This document shows positions 27,969-36,134 of a DNA stretch of 42,150 nucleotides, piece after piece. The notes below the pieces were generated by a model that saw only the letters and a program-made list of their open reading frames with translations, did not search any database and was not told where the DNA came from. This DNA is from an uncultured Lachnospiraceae bacterium (GTDB taxonomy: Bacteria; Bacillota; Clostridia; Lachnospirales; Lachnospiraceae): NCBI GenBank assembly GCA_947624025.1, contig CANQIJ010000002.1, forward strand, positions 1-42,150, in the 5' to 3' direction. Both the position numbers and the translations under genes were made by a program. The number at the start of each line of letters is the position of its first letter. The stretch's first letter is position 1.

Positions 27969-30698
27969 TTAATATGCCATATAGCTTATGTTCATATCTA
28001 CGTTGCCGTTTATCCCGCTGATCCTGCCCTTGGAGGAATACTGCCACATATCGTGCCTGGTCGCCGTATAAGTCGGCGCGCTTGCATACTGCGCAAGCCA
28101 GATCTTATAGCCGGTCAGGCTGGCGGTATTGATCTTCTCGGTAAACCATGTCTTATTCGCATAGATGCCTGCCGAATACCCGGAATCCTGTACGGTCGCG
28201 CAGAATGCCTTGCACACCGCCGTTCTCATCTCCCTGCTCACACCGTCGCCCCGGCCGCCGCTCGACTCCACATCCAAAAAGATCGGATAATCAAGACCGT
28301 ACCCGCTGACAAGTCCGATCGCCATGGAAGCCTCCAGTACCGCCTCCACTTCGTTGACAGCCTGGCTGAAGAAATAGACTCCGACCTTCAGGCCGGCCGC
28401 CTTTGCTCCCTTGATATTGCTTCTGAATTTCGGATCCTCAATCAGCGCGCCGCTGGAGGAGCCTCTGTAACCGCACCGGATGATCACATAAGACACGCCG
28501 GAATTTTTGACGGCATTCCAATCGATATTGCCGTTCCACTTGGATACGTCGATTCCCATCGTTCCCGATCCCTGGGAAAGCCTGCCGTCGCTTCCGAAAT
28601 TATATCTGGCGCCCTGGATGACCTGCTCGCCCGTCACGTAATTGCCGTTTTTATCATAATAATACACATAACCGTCTATCGTCTGCCACCCGGTATAGGA
28701 ATACACCGCTTTCTGCAGGTAGAATTTCATGCCGTCCGCGTAGTAATCGGCATAGGTCGCCTCCACATAGCCTCCGTCCTTCCTGATATAGACCTGATTG
28801 CCGTTCTTATCCTTGAGCTTGGCCTGGCTGTCGACCTGCTTTTCCGTCTTCTCGACCGTAACCTTACAGGTGGCGGATGCGTCGCCGCACTTAACCGTGA
28901 TCGTGGCCGTCCCTGCGGCGATTCCCTTAAGCTCTGCCGTGGCCGCGTTCTGGCTCACGATCTGAACAATCTTCTCATCGCTGCTCGACCAAGCGACCGT
29001 ACCGCCCTCGGGAGTCGTCTTTGCCACAGCCTGTCCCGTGCCGCCGACCGACAGCGTAGCGGGGCAGCTCGAAACAGCTACCGAATATTGGTCGGGCGTG
29101 TTTGTTTCGCCCTCCCCCTGAGCCTTACATTTTGAACTGTCCTCTTTGCAGACCGGGCAGTTCTGATCAACCCGGTCCGATGTACAGCGGCTCGTGCAGT
29201 TACATATCGGGGAATCGGTATCCTTCGGCTGCTCGGGCTCGGTGATCTCCCTGCCGACGCAGTTCTCCGGATGCTCCCTGCAGACCGGACAGGTGCCGAT
29301 CCTGGAGGAATCCGTACAATGCGGGCCTTCCGGATCGCATGTACAGGTCTGCTGTTCCTCCGGCGATGTCGCCTCACGCCCCATACAATTATCGAGACTG
29401 GCTCCGCATGCCGCACAGTCGGGATTGGCTTCGCCTACACATTTATTTTCACAGATACAGTCGTCGGGGCCCCATCCCTCCTCCGTCTCGGAGGTCGTGA
29501 CGATCTGTGCCCCTCCGGTTTCTACGATCTTCATAAAGCCTCCGGCCCTGCCGCTCAGCGACGGATCCGGAATATTGTCTTTGCTGATCTCCTCGTAGCT
29601 CTCGTCCGAATTGATGAGCGTCTTGGTGGATTCCACCCACTCAACGGTATCCTGGAGCGCCGATTCCACCGCGGTATCCTGTTTAGCGGTATCCTCAACG
29701 GCCGCATTGACCTCCGCCTCGGTCTTTACCTCATCGGCGACCTCCACCTTCTTATAGGCGATCGTATCCGTAACCTTGACGCTCACAGCCGAGGAAGGCA
29801 GCAGATAATTCTCAAATCCGCTCTCCTTAAAAGGTTTGGCCGTCACCTGATAGGTGCCCGCATCCAGTCCCGTCTGATAGATGATGCCGTCCTTATCCTC
29901 ATCCTTCAGATCGAAGGTCTTCTTGCCGTTTGACACCTCCACGGTAAACGGCACACTGCCGATCAGCTTTCCCGTCGCCTTATTGACAAATTTGATCTTA
30001 AGGTCGGACTGTACCGAGGTCAGATTGACGGTGACCTCGATCCCCTCCTTCTTTTCCTCTGTCTGTTCCGTGACCTCTTCCGGTTCTTCCAGATCGATCA
30101 TAGCCGCCAGCCGCGCCGATTCGGATACCGCCACAAGCCCGCTCTCGCCGATCACGGAAACGCCCTCGATCTGTTCGCCGACCGACGCAAAGGTCTCGAT
30201 CTGCTTCTCCACGTTCCTGGCGTTCACATACAGCGAACCGGAGACAATCACGCCCGCGATCACGACAATGCCCAGCATGGCCACGATCATGTCCAGAACC
30301 GTCATTTCCTCCAGGAACCGCCTGAAGCGCACAAACACCCCGTCGTCTTCATCATAATCGTATTCGTCGTCGTCATCATCCTCGTCGTCGTATTCGTCGT
30401 CGTCGAAGTCCTCATCATCCTCTTCCCCGTCGAAGTCTTCGTCTTCCTCGAAATCCTCTTCTTCGAGCTCCTCATCGTCCTCTTCTTCATCGTAACGCGA
30501 CGACGCCTTCCGTCCATCCGTACGTCCCCGCCCGTTCCGAGCAGATTCTATCATCTCATCGTCCAGGCATAAGAACTCAAGCGTATCGTCAGTCACAGTG
30601 TCTTCGTCTTCCTCGTCAAAGCCTTCCTCACCGAGAAATTCCTCCAGAAGCTCTTCCCCGGCCAAATGTTTCTTACTGCTGTTCTTATTGTCCTTCAT
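27969..30698 (-). CDS. Large membrane-anchored GH25 muramidase: acidic cytoplasmic tail, TM, CnaB-like, Cys-rich repeats, Big2-like, wall-binding-like repeat, GH25
   Basis: GIDVSKWNGNIDWNAVKNSG...YPIFLDVES; Big2-like LSVGGTGQAVAKTTPEGGTVAWSSSDEKIVQ; WQTIDGYVYYYDKNGNYVTGEQ repeat. Start moved to MKDNKNSS. Confidence 0.9.
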   Translation of the reverse strand: MKDNKNSSKKHLAGEELLEEFLGEEGFDEEDEDTVTDDTLEFLCLDDEMIESARNGRGRTDGRKASSRYDEEEDDEELEEEDFEEDEDFDGEEDDEDFDDDEYDDEDDDDDEYDYDEDDGVFVRFRRFLEEMTVLDMIVAMLGIVVIAGVIVSGSLYVNARNVEKQIETFASVGEQIEGVSVIGESGLVAVSESARLAAMIDLEEPEEVTEQTEEKKEGIEVTVNLTSVQSDLKIKFVNKATGKLIGSVPFTVEVSNGKKTFDLKDEDKDGIIYQTGLDAGTYQVTAKPFKESGFENYLLPSSAVSVKVTDTIAYKKVEVADEVKTEAEVNAAVEDTAKQDTAVESALQDTVEWVESTKTLINSDESYEEISKDNIPDPSLSGRAGGFMKIVETGGAQIVTTSETEEGWGPDDCICENKCVGEANPDCAACGASLDNCMGREATSPEEQQTCTCDPEGPHCTDSSRIGTCPVCREHPENCVGREITEPEQPKDTDSPICNCTSRCTSDRVDQNCPVCKEDSSKCKAQGEGETNTPDQYSVAVSSCPATLSVGGTGQAVAKTTPEGGTVAWSSSDEKIVQIVSQNAATAELKGIAAGTATITVKCGDASATCKVTVEKTEKQVDSQAKLKDKNGNQVYIRKDGGYVEATYADYYADGMKFYLQKAVYSYTGWQTIDGYVYYYDKNGNYVTGEQVIQGARYNFGSDGRLSQGSGTMGIDVSKWNGNIDWNAVKNSGVSYVIIRCGYRGSSSGALIEDPKFRSNIKGAKAAGLKVGVYFFSQAVNEVEAVLEASMAIGLVSGYGLDYPIFLDVESSGGRGDGVSREMRTAVCKAFCATVQDSGYSAGIYANKTWFTEKINTASLTGYKIWLAQYASAPTYTATRHDMWQYSSKGRISGINGNVDMNISYMAY
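29122..29460 (-). repeat. Three tandem Cys-rich repeats within the large GH25 protein
   Basis: CICENKCVGEANPDCAACGASLDNC / CTCDPEGPHCTDSSRIGTCPVCREHPENC / CNCTSRCTSDRVDQNCPVCKEDSSKC. Confidence 0.8.
30340..30494 (-). repeat. Low-complexity acidic (Asp/Glu) coding tract
   Basis: Dense tcg/tcc/tca triplets on + strand; protein YDEEEDDEELEEEDFEEDEDFDGEEDDEDFDDDEYDDEDDDDDEYDYDEDDG. Confidence 0.9.
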
Positions 30699-30781
30699 CT
30701 TTCCTCCGCAGCGAATCCGCCCCACAGCAGAACAGTCTGCCGGCGATGCGGTCCTCTTGTCCTTATGTAAACCCTTATTTT

Positions 30782-30798
30782 TTAACAATTTTGTAACA
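30782..30798 (-). promoter_or_regulatory. WalR (YycF)-consensus box upstream of GH25 gene
   Basis: Minus strand TGTTAC-AAAAT-TGTTAA fits TGTWAH-N5-TGTWAH. Confidence 0.5.
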
Positions 30799-31019
30799 TT
30801 TTATCCTGCTCTCTGATGCCGCCCCCACAGATCATTTCGGGAGAATTGCGGCGTAATTGTCGAGAAGCAGGCTGTTAAACCTGTTTCGATTGTAACATAA
30901 AACTGTAATAACATCAAGGTAATTTGCAATTCTTCCGAATTTAGTAAGATTTACATAATATTTGTATCTTTGCGCGATATTTAACATCGCTTAAAACGCT
31001 ATATTCCGTTAAAATACGC

Positions 31020-31048
31020 TTGACTTTATCTTCCATAACTGACACAAT
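31020..31048 (+). promoter_or_regulatory. Candidate sigma-A promoter for zinc-ribbon gene
   Basis: TTGACT-N17-CACAAT, about 55 nt upstream of the ATG at 31105. Confidence 0.4.
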
Positions 31049-31104
31049 ACAAGTGCAACCTTACAATTTCAACATTCATTTTAATTCAAAAAGGGGATTT
31101 TACT

Positions 31105-31428
31105 ATGATGTACATGCACTATTGTAAGCGTTGCCACCGGGTCTATATGTTAAACGGGCATAAGCAGATGTGTCCCAAGTGCCGTGAACAGATCACGGAG
31201 TTAAAGATCTCTTACATGGATTATGTCACGATGGATATGAATGCCCGGGAACAGTTAAACAGCTACTGCGCAGACGAAGAGCATCTGCAAAGTCTCAGTA
31301 CTACATACCGTATGTACAAATACAGCAAGTGGTACAAAGAGCTACAGGAACAGTTCCCGCAGACAACTATCCTGACATATCCTGTGGCAGAGAGAGCCCC
31401 GATGGATAACGCAGTGTCCATGGTCTGA
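31105..31428 (+). CDS. Small zinc-ribbon-like protein of unknown function
   Basis: YCKRCHRVYMLNGHKQMCPKC (paired CxxC); AAGGGGA RBS. Confidence 0.75.
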   Translation: MMYMHYCKRCHRVYMLNGHKQMCPKCREQITELKISYMDYVTMDMNAREQLNSYCADEEHLQSLSTTYRMYKYSKWYKELQEQFPQTTILTYPVAERAPMDNAVSMV

Positions 31429-31449
31429 CTTCCATGCGGCACGGCCCTG

Positions 31450-31494
31450 GAGCGCTTCCGAAGATCGTAAGGATCTTTGGGGCGCTCATTTTCT
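31450..31494 (+). terminator. Rho-independent terminator-like hairpin after the zinc-ribbon gene
   Basis: GAGCGCTTCCGAAGATC-gtaag-GATCTTTGGGGCGCTC followed by attttct. Confidence 0.7.
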
Positions 31495-31670
31495 GTCGGT
31501 CCGAAGCGTTTCTTACCCGCGCTCTTCCCCATTTTCCGTTCCGCACCGCATCGGCCGCTTCCGGTAAAAAGAAAGATTTTATTAAAAAAACAGGAATACA
31601 TGGATTTTTAGACCGTTTCATAGTAAAATAAACAGAGCAGGCGGTCAAACGCCCGCCAAAGGAGGACTTT

Positions 31671-32714
31671 ATGAAACACGAACCCACAGGGCAGGAACCC
31701 ATATCCGATGATCGAAACGACGCACCGGAAGACCGTGCGCCCGAGCAGGATACGCCGGGCAGACGCCTGCCCGTTAATATCCATGCGCTCATACTGTGCG
31801 CCATCGTACTGATCGTGGCCTTCTCCGCATACCGGTTATACAGATGGAACAAGGGCGTTCCGTCCGATTACGACCCGGACTATCAGACCACCGACTTTGA
31901 CATCGAGACCATGGACAATATCATTCCGCTGCTGCCGGAAAAGCTTGAGGGGCACGAAGACGATGGCGTAACTACCATCTTATGTCTCGGCGATGATCCT
32001 TTTTCCCTGAACCAGGGCGAAAACGGACTGGCGGAGCAGATTGCCGCCAAGACAAAGGCCACAGTCTATAACGGCTCTTTTACGGGCACAACGATCGCGG
32101 CCGGATATCCGACCTATAACGACTGGTACATGATCGATGCGTTTTCCTTTTCCTATGTGGCGCAGAGCCTGGCCAGCGGTGATTTTGACCAGATGAAGCA
32201 CGCCGCCGCCTTAAGCTACGACGAGTCCTTTCCCCGCACGGCAGAGCTGCTGGAATCGATCGATATGAACAGCGTGGACGTGATATGCATCATGTACGAT
32301 GCCAGCGACTATATCAACCTGCGGCCATGCGACGACCCGAACGCGCCCTACGACATCGTAACCTATACCGGCGCGCTGCGAAGCGGTATCACCGCGATAC
32401 AGGAGGCATACCCGCATATCCGTATCGTTGTCATGTCGCATACGTTCTGCCACTCGATCGGCGAGGACGGCAATTTCCAGAACGGCGACCGCACGGATCT
32501 CGGGAACGGGACCATAAGCCACTATTGGCAGAAGGAGATGGATGCCTGCATGGACTGCGGCGTTTCCTTCATCGACAATTTCTACGGCTCCGTCAACGAA
32601 GACAACTATCTGGACTACATGACGGACTATATCCATTTCAACGACGCCGGCCGGGAGCTGCTCGCCCGCAGATTCGCGGAATGCATTTTCCCCGAGTCTT
32701 CGGATGCGCAATAA
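31671..32714 (+). CDS. Membrane-anchored SGNH-like protein with GDD in place of GDS
   Basis: N-terminal TM; ILCLGDDPFSLNQGENGLAEQIAAKTKATVYNGSF; C-terminal DYIHFNDAGRELLARR (DxxH). Confidence 0.7.
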   Translation: MKHEPTGQEPISDDRNDAPEDRAPEQDTPGRRLPVNIHALILCAIVLIVAFSAYRLYRWNKGVPSDYDPDYQTTDFDIETMDNIIPLLPEKLEGHEDDGVTTILCLGDDPFSLNQGENGLAEQIAAKTKATVYNGSFTGTTIAAGYPTYNDWYMIDAFSFSYVAQSLASGDFDQMKHAAALSYDESFPRTAELLESIDMNSVDVICIMYDASDYINLRPCDDPNAPYDIVTYTGALRSGITAIQEAYPHIRIVVMSHTFCHSIGEDGNFQNGDRTDLGNGTISHYWQKEMDACMDCGVSFIDNFYGSVNEDNYLDYMTDYIHFNDAGRELLARRFAECIFPESSDAQ

Positions 32715-32735
32715 TGACACCCGTGTCAGTATTGC
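32708..32735. terminator. Palindrome spanning both convergent stop codons
   Basis: GCAATA-a-TGACAC-cc-GTGTCA-g-TATTGC; next small hairpin CGTTG-aaaa-CAACG at 32735-32748. Confidence 0.5.
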
Positions 32736-33781
32736 GTTGAAAACAACGTTTCAAAATCAAACCTGTCGATCACGGCGCGCATATGCTCCAGCGCGCCTTT
32801 CATTTCGTCTCCGCTTGTCACCTCACAGGTCCCGTCTGCGAAGCATTCGGTCATATACCGGTTGATATCCCTGTGATAATGGGTGTAGTCCGCATAATTG
32901 TTCAGATCCGTCACGATCTTCTCCTGATCGGCAAAAAAGAATACGCGCACGTTATCATAAGACAGCAGAGTATCGGTAATATACTGATATTCCGCCATTG
33001 TCGCTTCCAGATGGTTCTCCGTCATCACATCGTTCCAATACAGGATGCTGTACGGCGGGAAAAAGATATAAAAAACGGTATCCGGATTCTGTTCGATATA
33101 CGGACAGATGTTGACGCGGAGATTTTTTTCAACGCTTTCAAGGTACGCGTCCGGGGCAGCTTCCGTCTCTGACCTCGCCGGCGGTTCGTAGTTGTGCATG
33201 ACCCACTGGATATTATAATATTCATCGGTCCACCAGCTCTCATAGACCGTGGCAAGATCCGTCTTCTCCGAATCGGCGAGCGGCCGCAGGATATAGTTGA
33301 GCACAACGTCTTTGTTGAAGAGATAGCGCACATCATTGAGAAGATTATCGTCGTAGAGGTACGCCGGAATCGGGTATTTCGTCTCGTCCACGCCGCCGCT
33401 GTAGGTCATCACATCCACGCCGAGGAATACCGAATCCACTTCCCGTCCGCTGTCAAAGATAATCTCCATGATATTAGCCTGATCCTTAGGATAAGCTCCG
33501 CTGTAACACAATTTGACCGTATGAAGCCCCAGTAATTCCTCAAACCAGCGGGTGTCAAAGTTCACCGTCATGGAAGAGCCCAGGATCACACTGTCGTATT
33601 CCAGATTTTTGGCCATACCCGGATTCTGGGAAAGCTGATTGTCCACAAGATACGGAAAATGCGCAAGCGGCGCATGGTATTGAAAAAAAGGATCCACCCA
33701 GATCACCAATGCCGCCGTGAGGACCAGGAATACCAATAGGAATACCGCCAGGGATACCGTCCACTTTTTGAATCTGTTCAT
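32726..33781 (-). CDS. DltD/AlgJ-like SGNH-fold protein associated with MBOAT
   Basis: N-terminal TM; SVILGSSMTVNFD block I-like; C-terminal DYTHYHRDINRYM; adjacent to MBOAT. Confidence 0.65.
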   Translation of the reverse strand: MNRFKKWTVSLAVFLLVFLVLTAALVIWVDPFFQYHAPLAHFPYLVDNQLSQNPGMAKNLEYDSVILGSSMTVNFDTRWFEELLGLHTVKLCYSGAYPKDQANIMEIIFDSGREVDSVFLGVDVMTYSGGVDETKYPIPAYLYDDNLLNDVRYLFNKDVVLNYILRPLADSEKTDLATVYESWWTDEYYNIQWVMHNYEPPARSETEAAPDAYLESVEKNLRVNICPYIEQNPDTVFYIFFPPYSILYWNDVMTENHLEATMAEYQYITDTLLSYDNVRVFFFADQEKIVTDLNNYADYTHYHRDINRYMTECFADGTCEVTSGDEMKGALEHMRAVIDRFDFETLFSTQY

Positions 33782-33822
33782 AACCTCTGCCCCGTTACCC
33801 GTTCGTGTAAGCGCCGGGTTTC

Positions 33823-35319
33823 CTAAAAATTAAAATACAAGAAAGTACTCACCTGTGAAAAGGAAAGCACACACCACACAGCCAGAACCGCAAGCGCAAA
33901 CGCAGACCCTGCTCTGTACCGCAGGCTTTCCGCTCTCTGCGCCGCATTTCTGCCGATCATTGCCAGATAAATGCCCGCCGCGAGCATAACGCACAGGGGA
34001 AGATAGCCGGCATACGACAGCCGGTCCAGGCCAAGCACCTTGACCGCATACCACAACTCATCCGGTCTCACCGCTTCCGCAAGCTCTGCGGCGATCCTCT
34101 GTACCGGACCCTTCACTGCGGTATACAGCAGTTGGTTTGCCTGAGAAATATCTGCGGCGCGGAAATAGACCCACGCCACACTTACATAGGCAAACAGAAG
34201 CAGCGATGCGGCCGTTCCCACCGTCTTGCCCGGACCGCGCCCGGACTGTCTCTGCAGGAATCCCGGCTTCAGGCTTCTCTGCCAGAATCTCGTCGCCGCA
34301 TACAGCAGGCCGTGGAGCAGTCCCCACACCAGATAATTCCACCCCGCGCCGTGCCACAGCCCGCTGAGCAGGAAGACGATCATCAGGTTCAGGTACATCC
34401 TCGCCGCGCCGGCGCGGCTGCCGCCTAACGGGATATAGACGTACTTCGTAAAAAAACGGTTCAGGGTGATGTGCCATCTTTTCCAAAAATCAATGATATT
34501 GACCGCTTTGTACGGCGAATCGAAATTGACCGGGATCTCAATGCCGAGCATCCTGCCGATCCCCCGCGCCATATCGCAGTATCCGCTGAAATCAAAATAA
34601 AGCTGCAGCGAGTAGAGAACCATGACAAGCACTGCGTCAAACCGTCCGAGCGCCGCAATATTGGCATAGCCGTAATCGACCCCCGCGCCGAACGTATCCG
34701 CGAGCAGAACCTTCTTGGACAGTCCCAAAATAAACAACCCGGCGCCCTGCGCGATCCGCTCCCACCTGACAGGTCTGTGTCCGATCTGCGCAAACTGCGG
34801 GAGCATCTCGCTGTGATTGACGATCGGGCCCGCGATCAGCTGCGGAAAGAAAGAGACAAAAAGCGTATAATCGACAAGCGGGCAGTCCCTCACCTCGCCG
34901 CGGTAAGTATCCGCCACAAAGGAGATCTGCTGAAACGTGAAAAAGCTGATGCCAAGGGGCAGCAGAATGTTCTTAAGCGCCACGGAAGTGCCGAATACGG
35001 CATTGACCGTCCCGGCAAAGAAATCATAATATTTAAAATAGAACAACACGCCAAGATCGACCGCCACCGCAAGTACCATGACCGCCTTATGCGGCCTTCG
35101 GCACAAGATCCTGTGAAACAGATAATTCACGCCGATGCTGCATATCATGATGAGCAGGTAGGCAGGATTAAAATATCCGTAGAACCAGAAGGACATAAAG
35201 ATCAGGAAAAGCTTGTCCTGCACCGCCCTGCCCTGCCCTCTGTGATTCGACGGAAGGTAGAAGCCCAGCAGACATATGGGTAAAAAAACAAACACAAAAA
35301 TATAGGAATTAAATAACAT
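33823..35319 (-). CDS. MBOAT family O-acyltransferase (AlgI/PatA/DltB-like)
   Basis: Multi-TM; FDFSGYCDMARGIGRMLGIEIPVNFDSPY; LSGLWHGAGWNYLVWGLLHG catalytic His region. Confidence 0.95.
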   Translation of the reverse strand: MLFNSYIFVFVFLPICLLGFYLPSNHRGQGRAVQDKLFLIFMSFWFYGYFNPAYLLIMICSIGVNYLFHRILCRRPHKAVMVLAVAVDLGVLFYFKYYDFFAGTVNAVFGTSVALKNILLPLGISFFTFQQISFVADTYRGEVRDCPLVDYTLFVSFFPQLIAGPIVNHSEMLPQFAQIGHRPVRWERIAQGAGLFILGLSKKVLLADTFGAGVDYGYANIAALGRFDAVLVMVLYSLQLYFDFSGYCDMARGIGRMLGIEIPVNFDSPYKAVNIIDFWKRWHITLNRFFTKYVYIPLGGSRAGAARMYLNLMIVFLLSGLWHGAGWNYLVWGLLHGLLYAATRFWQRSLKPGFLQRQSGRGPGKTVGTAASLLLFAYVSVAWVYFRAADISQANQLLYTAVKGPVQRIAAELAEAVRPDELWYAVKVLGLDRLSYAGYLPLCVMLAAGIYLAMIGRNAAQRAESLRYRAGSAFALAVLAVWCVLSFSQVSTFLYFNF

Positions 35320-35345
35320 TGTTCTGCTCCGTTTGATCCATGCAG

Positions 35346-36125
35346 TTATTTCACAGCTGCGATATCCGTCTCCGTATCCTTATAGATCAGATATTCCCCT
35401 ACCCGGTCATACAGGGCATACCCGTATCCGGTCAGCGGCTCCTGCAGCTTCCTGTCTTCCTTAAGGACGATATACGCACAGGGATACTGCCGGGCAAGCT
35501 CCACGAAGGACCGTGTCTTTATCACTTCATCCTCCTCCATCGCACTGTACATATCATTCCAGTAGCCCCACCTGTCGATCAGCATCTCCCTGCCGTACGG
35601 AAGCTCTATGTTGGTGCTGTACTGACGCACATAATAGATCAGATCCGCCGGGACAAGAATCGTGATGCGCCCCTCGCCAGGTTCGATCAGATCCACGATA
35701 TCGACCGCATCCTGCGGAAGATGATAGGCGTTCTCGGCCTTCGCAATATTTTCGCTGTCGTAGACATAATCACCGCAGACAATGACGGCGGCGCACATTA
35801 TGACCAGCCCGATCCGCCTGTGCCTCCCGCACAGCTTGATCATGCCATAAGCGCTCACCAGACTCATCTGCAGCAGCCACAACAATCTGTAGTATGTTTC
35901 CGAGTCATCCAGTATCCCCACAAACGCCTTGCGGAACAGCGGGCAGAAAAACAAAAGCAGAATAACCGTCGGCGCATAGACCAAAACCGCCTTCAGCCGC
36001 TTATCCTTCTCCGTCAGCCACAGGTACAGCAGCATAAAAAGATAGATACCCGCAAGATAACCGTTCTGATCAAATCCCATATAATTCTTGAAAATGACAA
36101 CGCTCTCCAAAAAGATACCCCACAT
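35346..36125 (-). CDS. Membrane protein, C-terminal half of a split GT-C/DUF6077-like protein
   Basis: Several TMs plus a soluble tail; same frame as the upstream ORF, separated by TAG and three codons. Confidence 0.6.
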   Translation of the reverse strand: MWGIFLESVVIFKNYMGFDQNGYLAGIYLFMLLYLWLTEKDKRLKAVLVYAPTVILLLFFCPLFRKAFVGILDDSETYYRLLWLLQMSLVSAYGMIKLCGRHRRIGLVIMCAAVIVCGDYVYDSENIAKAENAYHLPQDAVDIVDLIEPGEGRITILVPADLIYYVRQYSTNIELPYGREMLIDRWGYWNDMYSAMEEDEVIKTRSFVELARQYPCAYIVLKEDRKLQEPLTGYGYALYDRVGEYLIYKDTETDIAAVK

Positions 36126-36134
36126 AGAATGCTC

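Noticed and set aside
27867-29135. 422-aa plus-strand ORF antisense to the large GH25
   Set aside because: No recognisable domain; the opposite strand encodes clear GH25 and Big2-like motifs.
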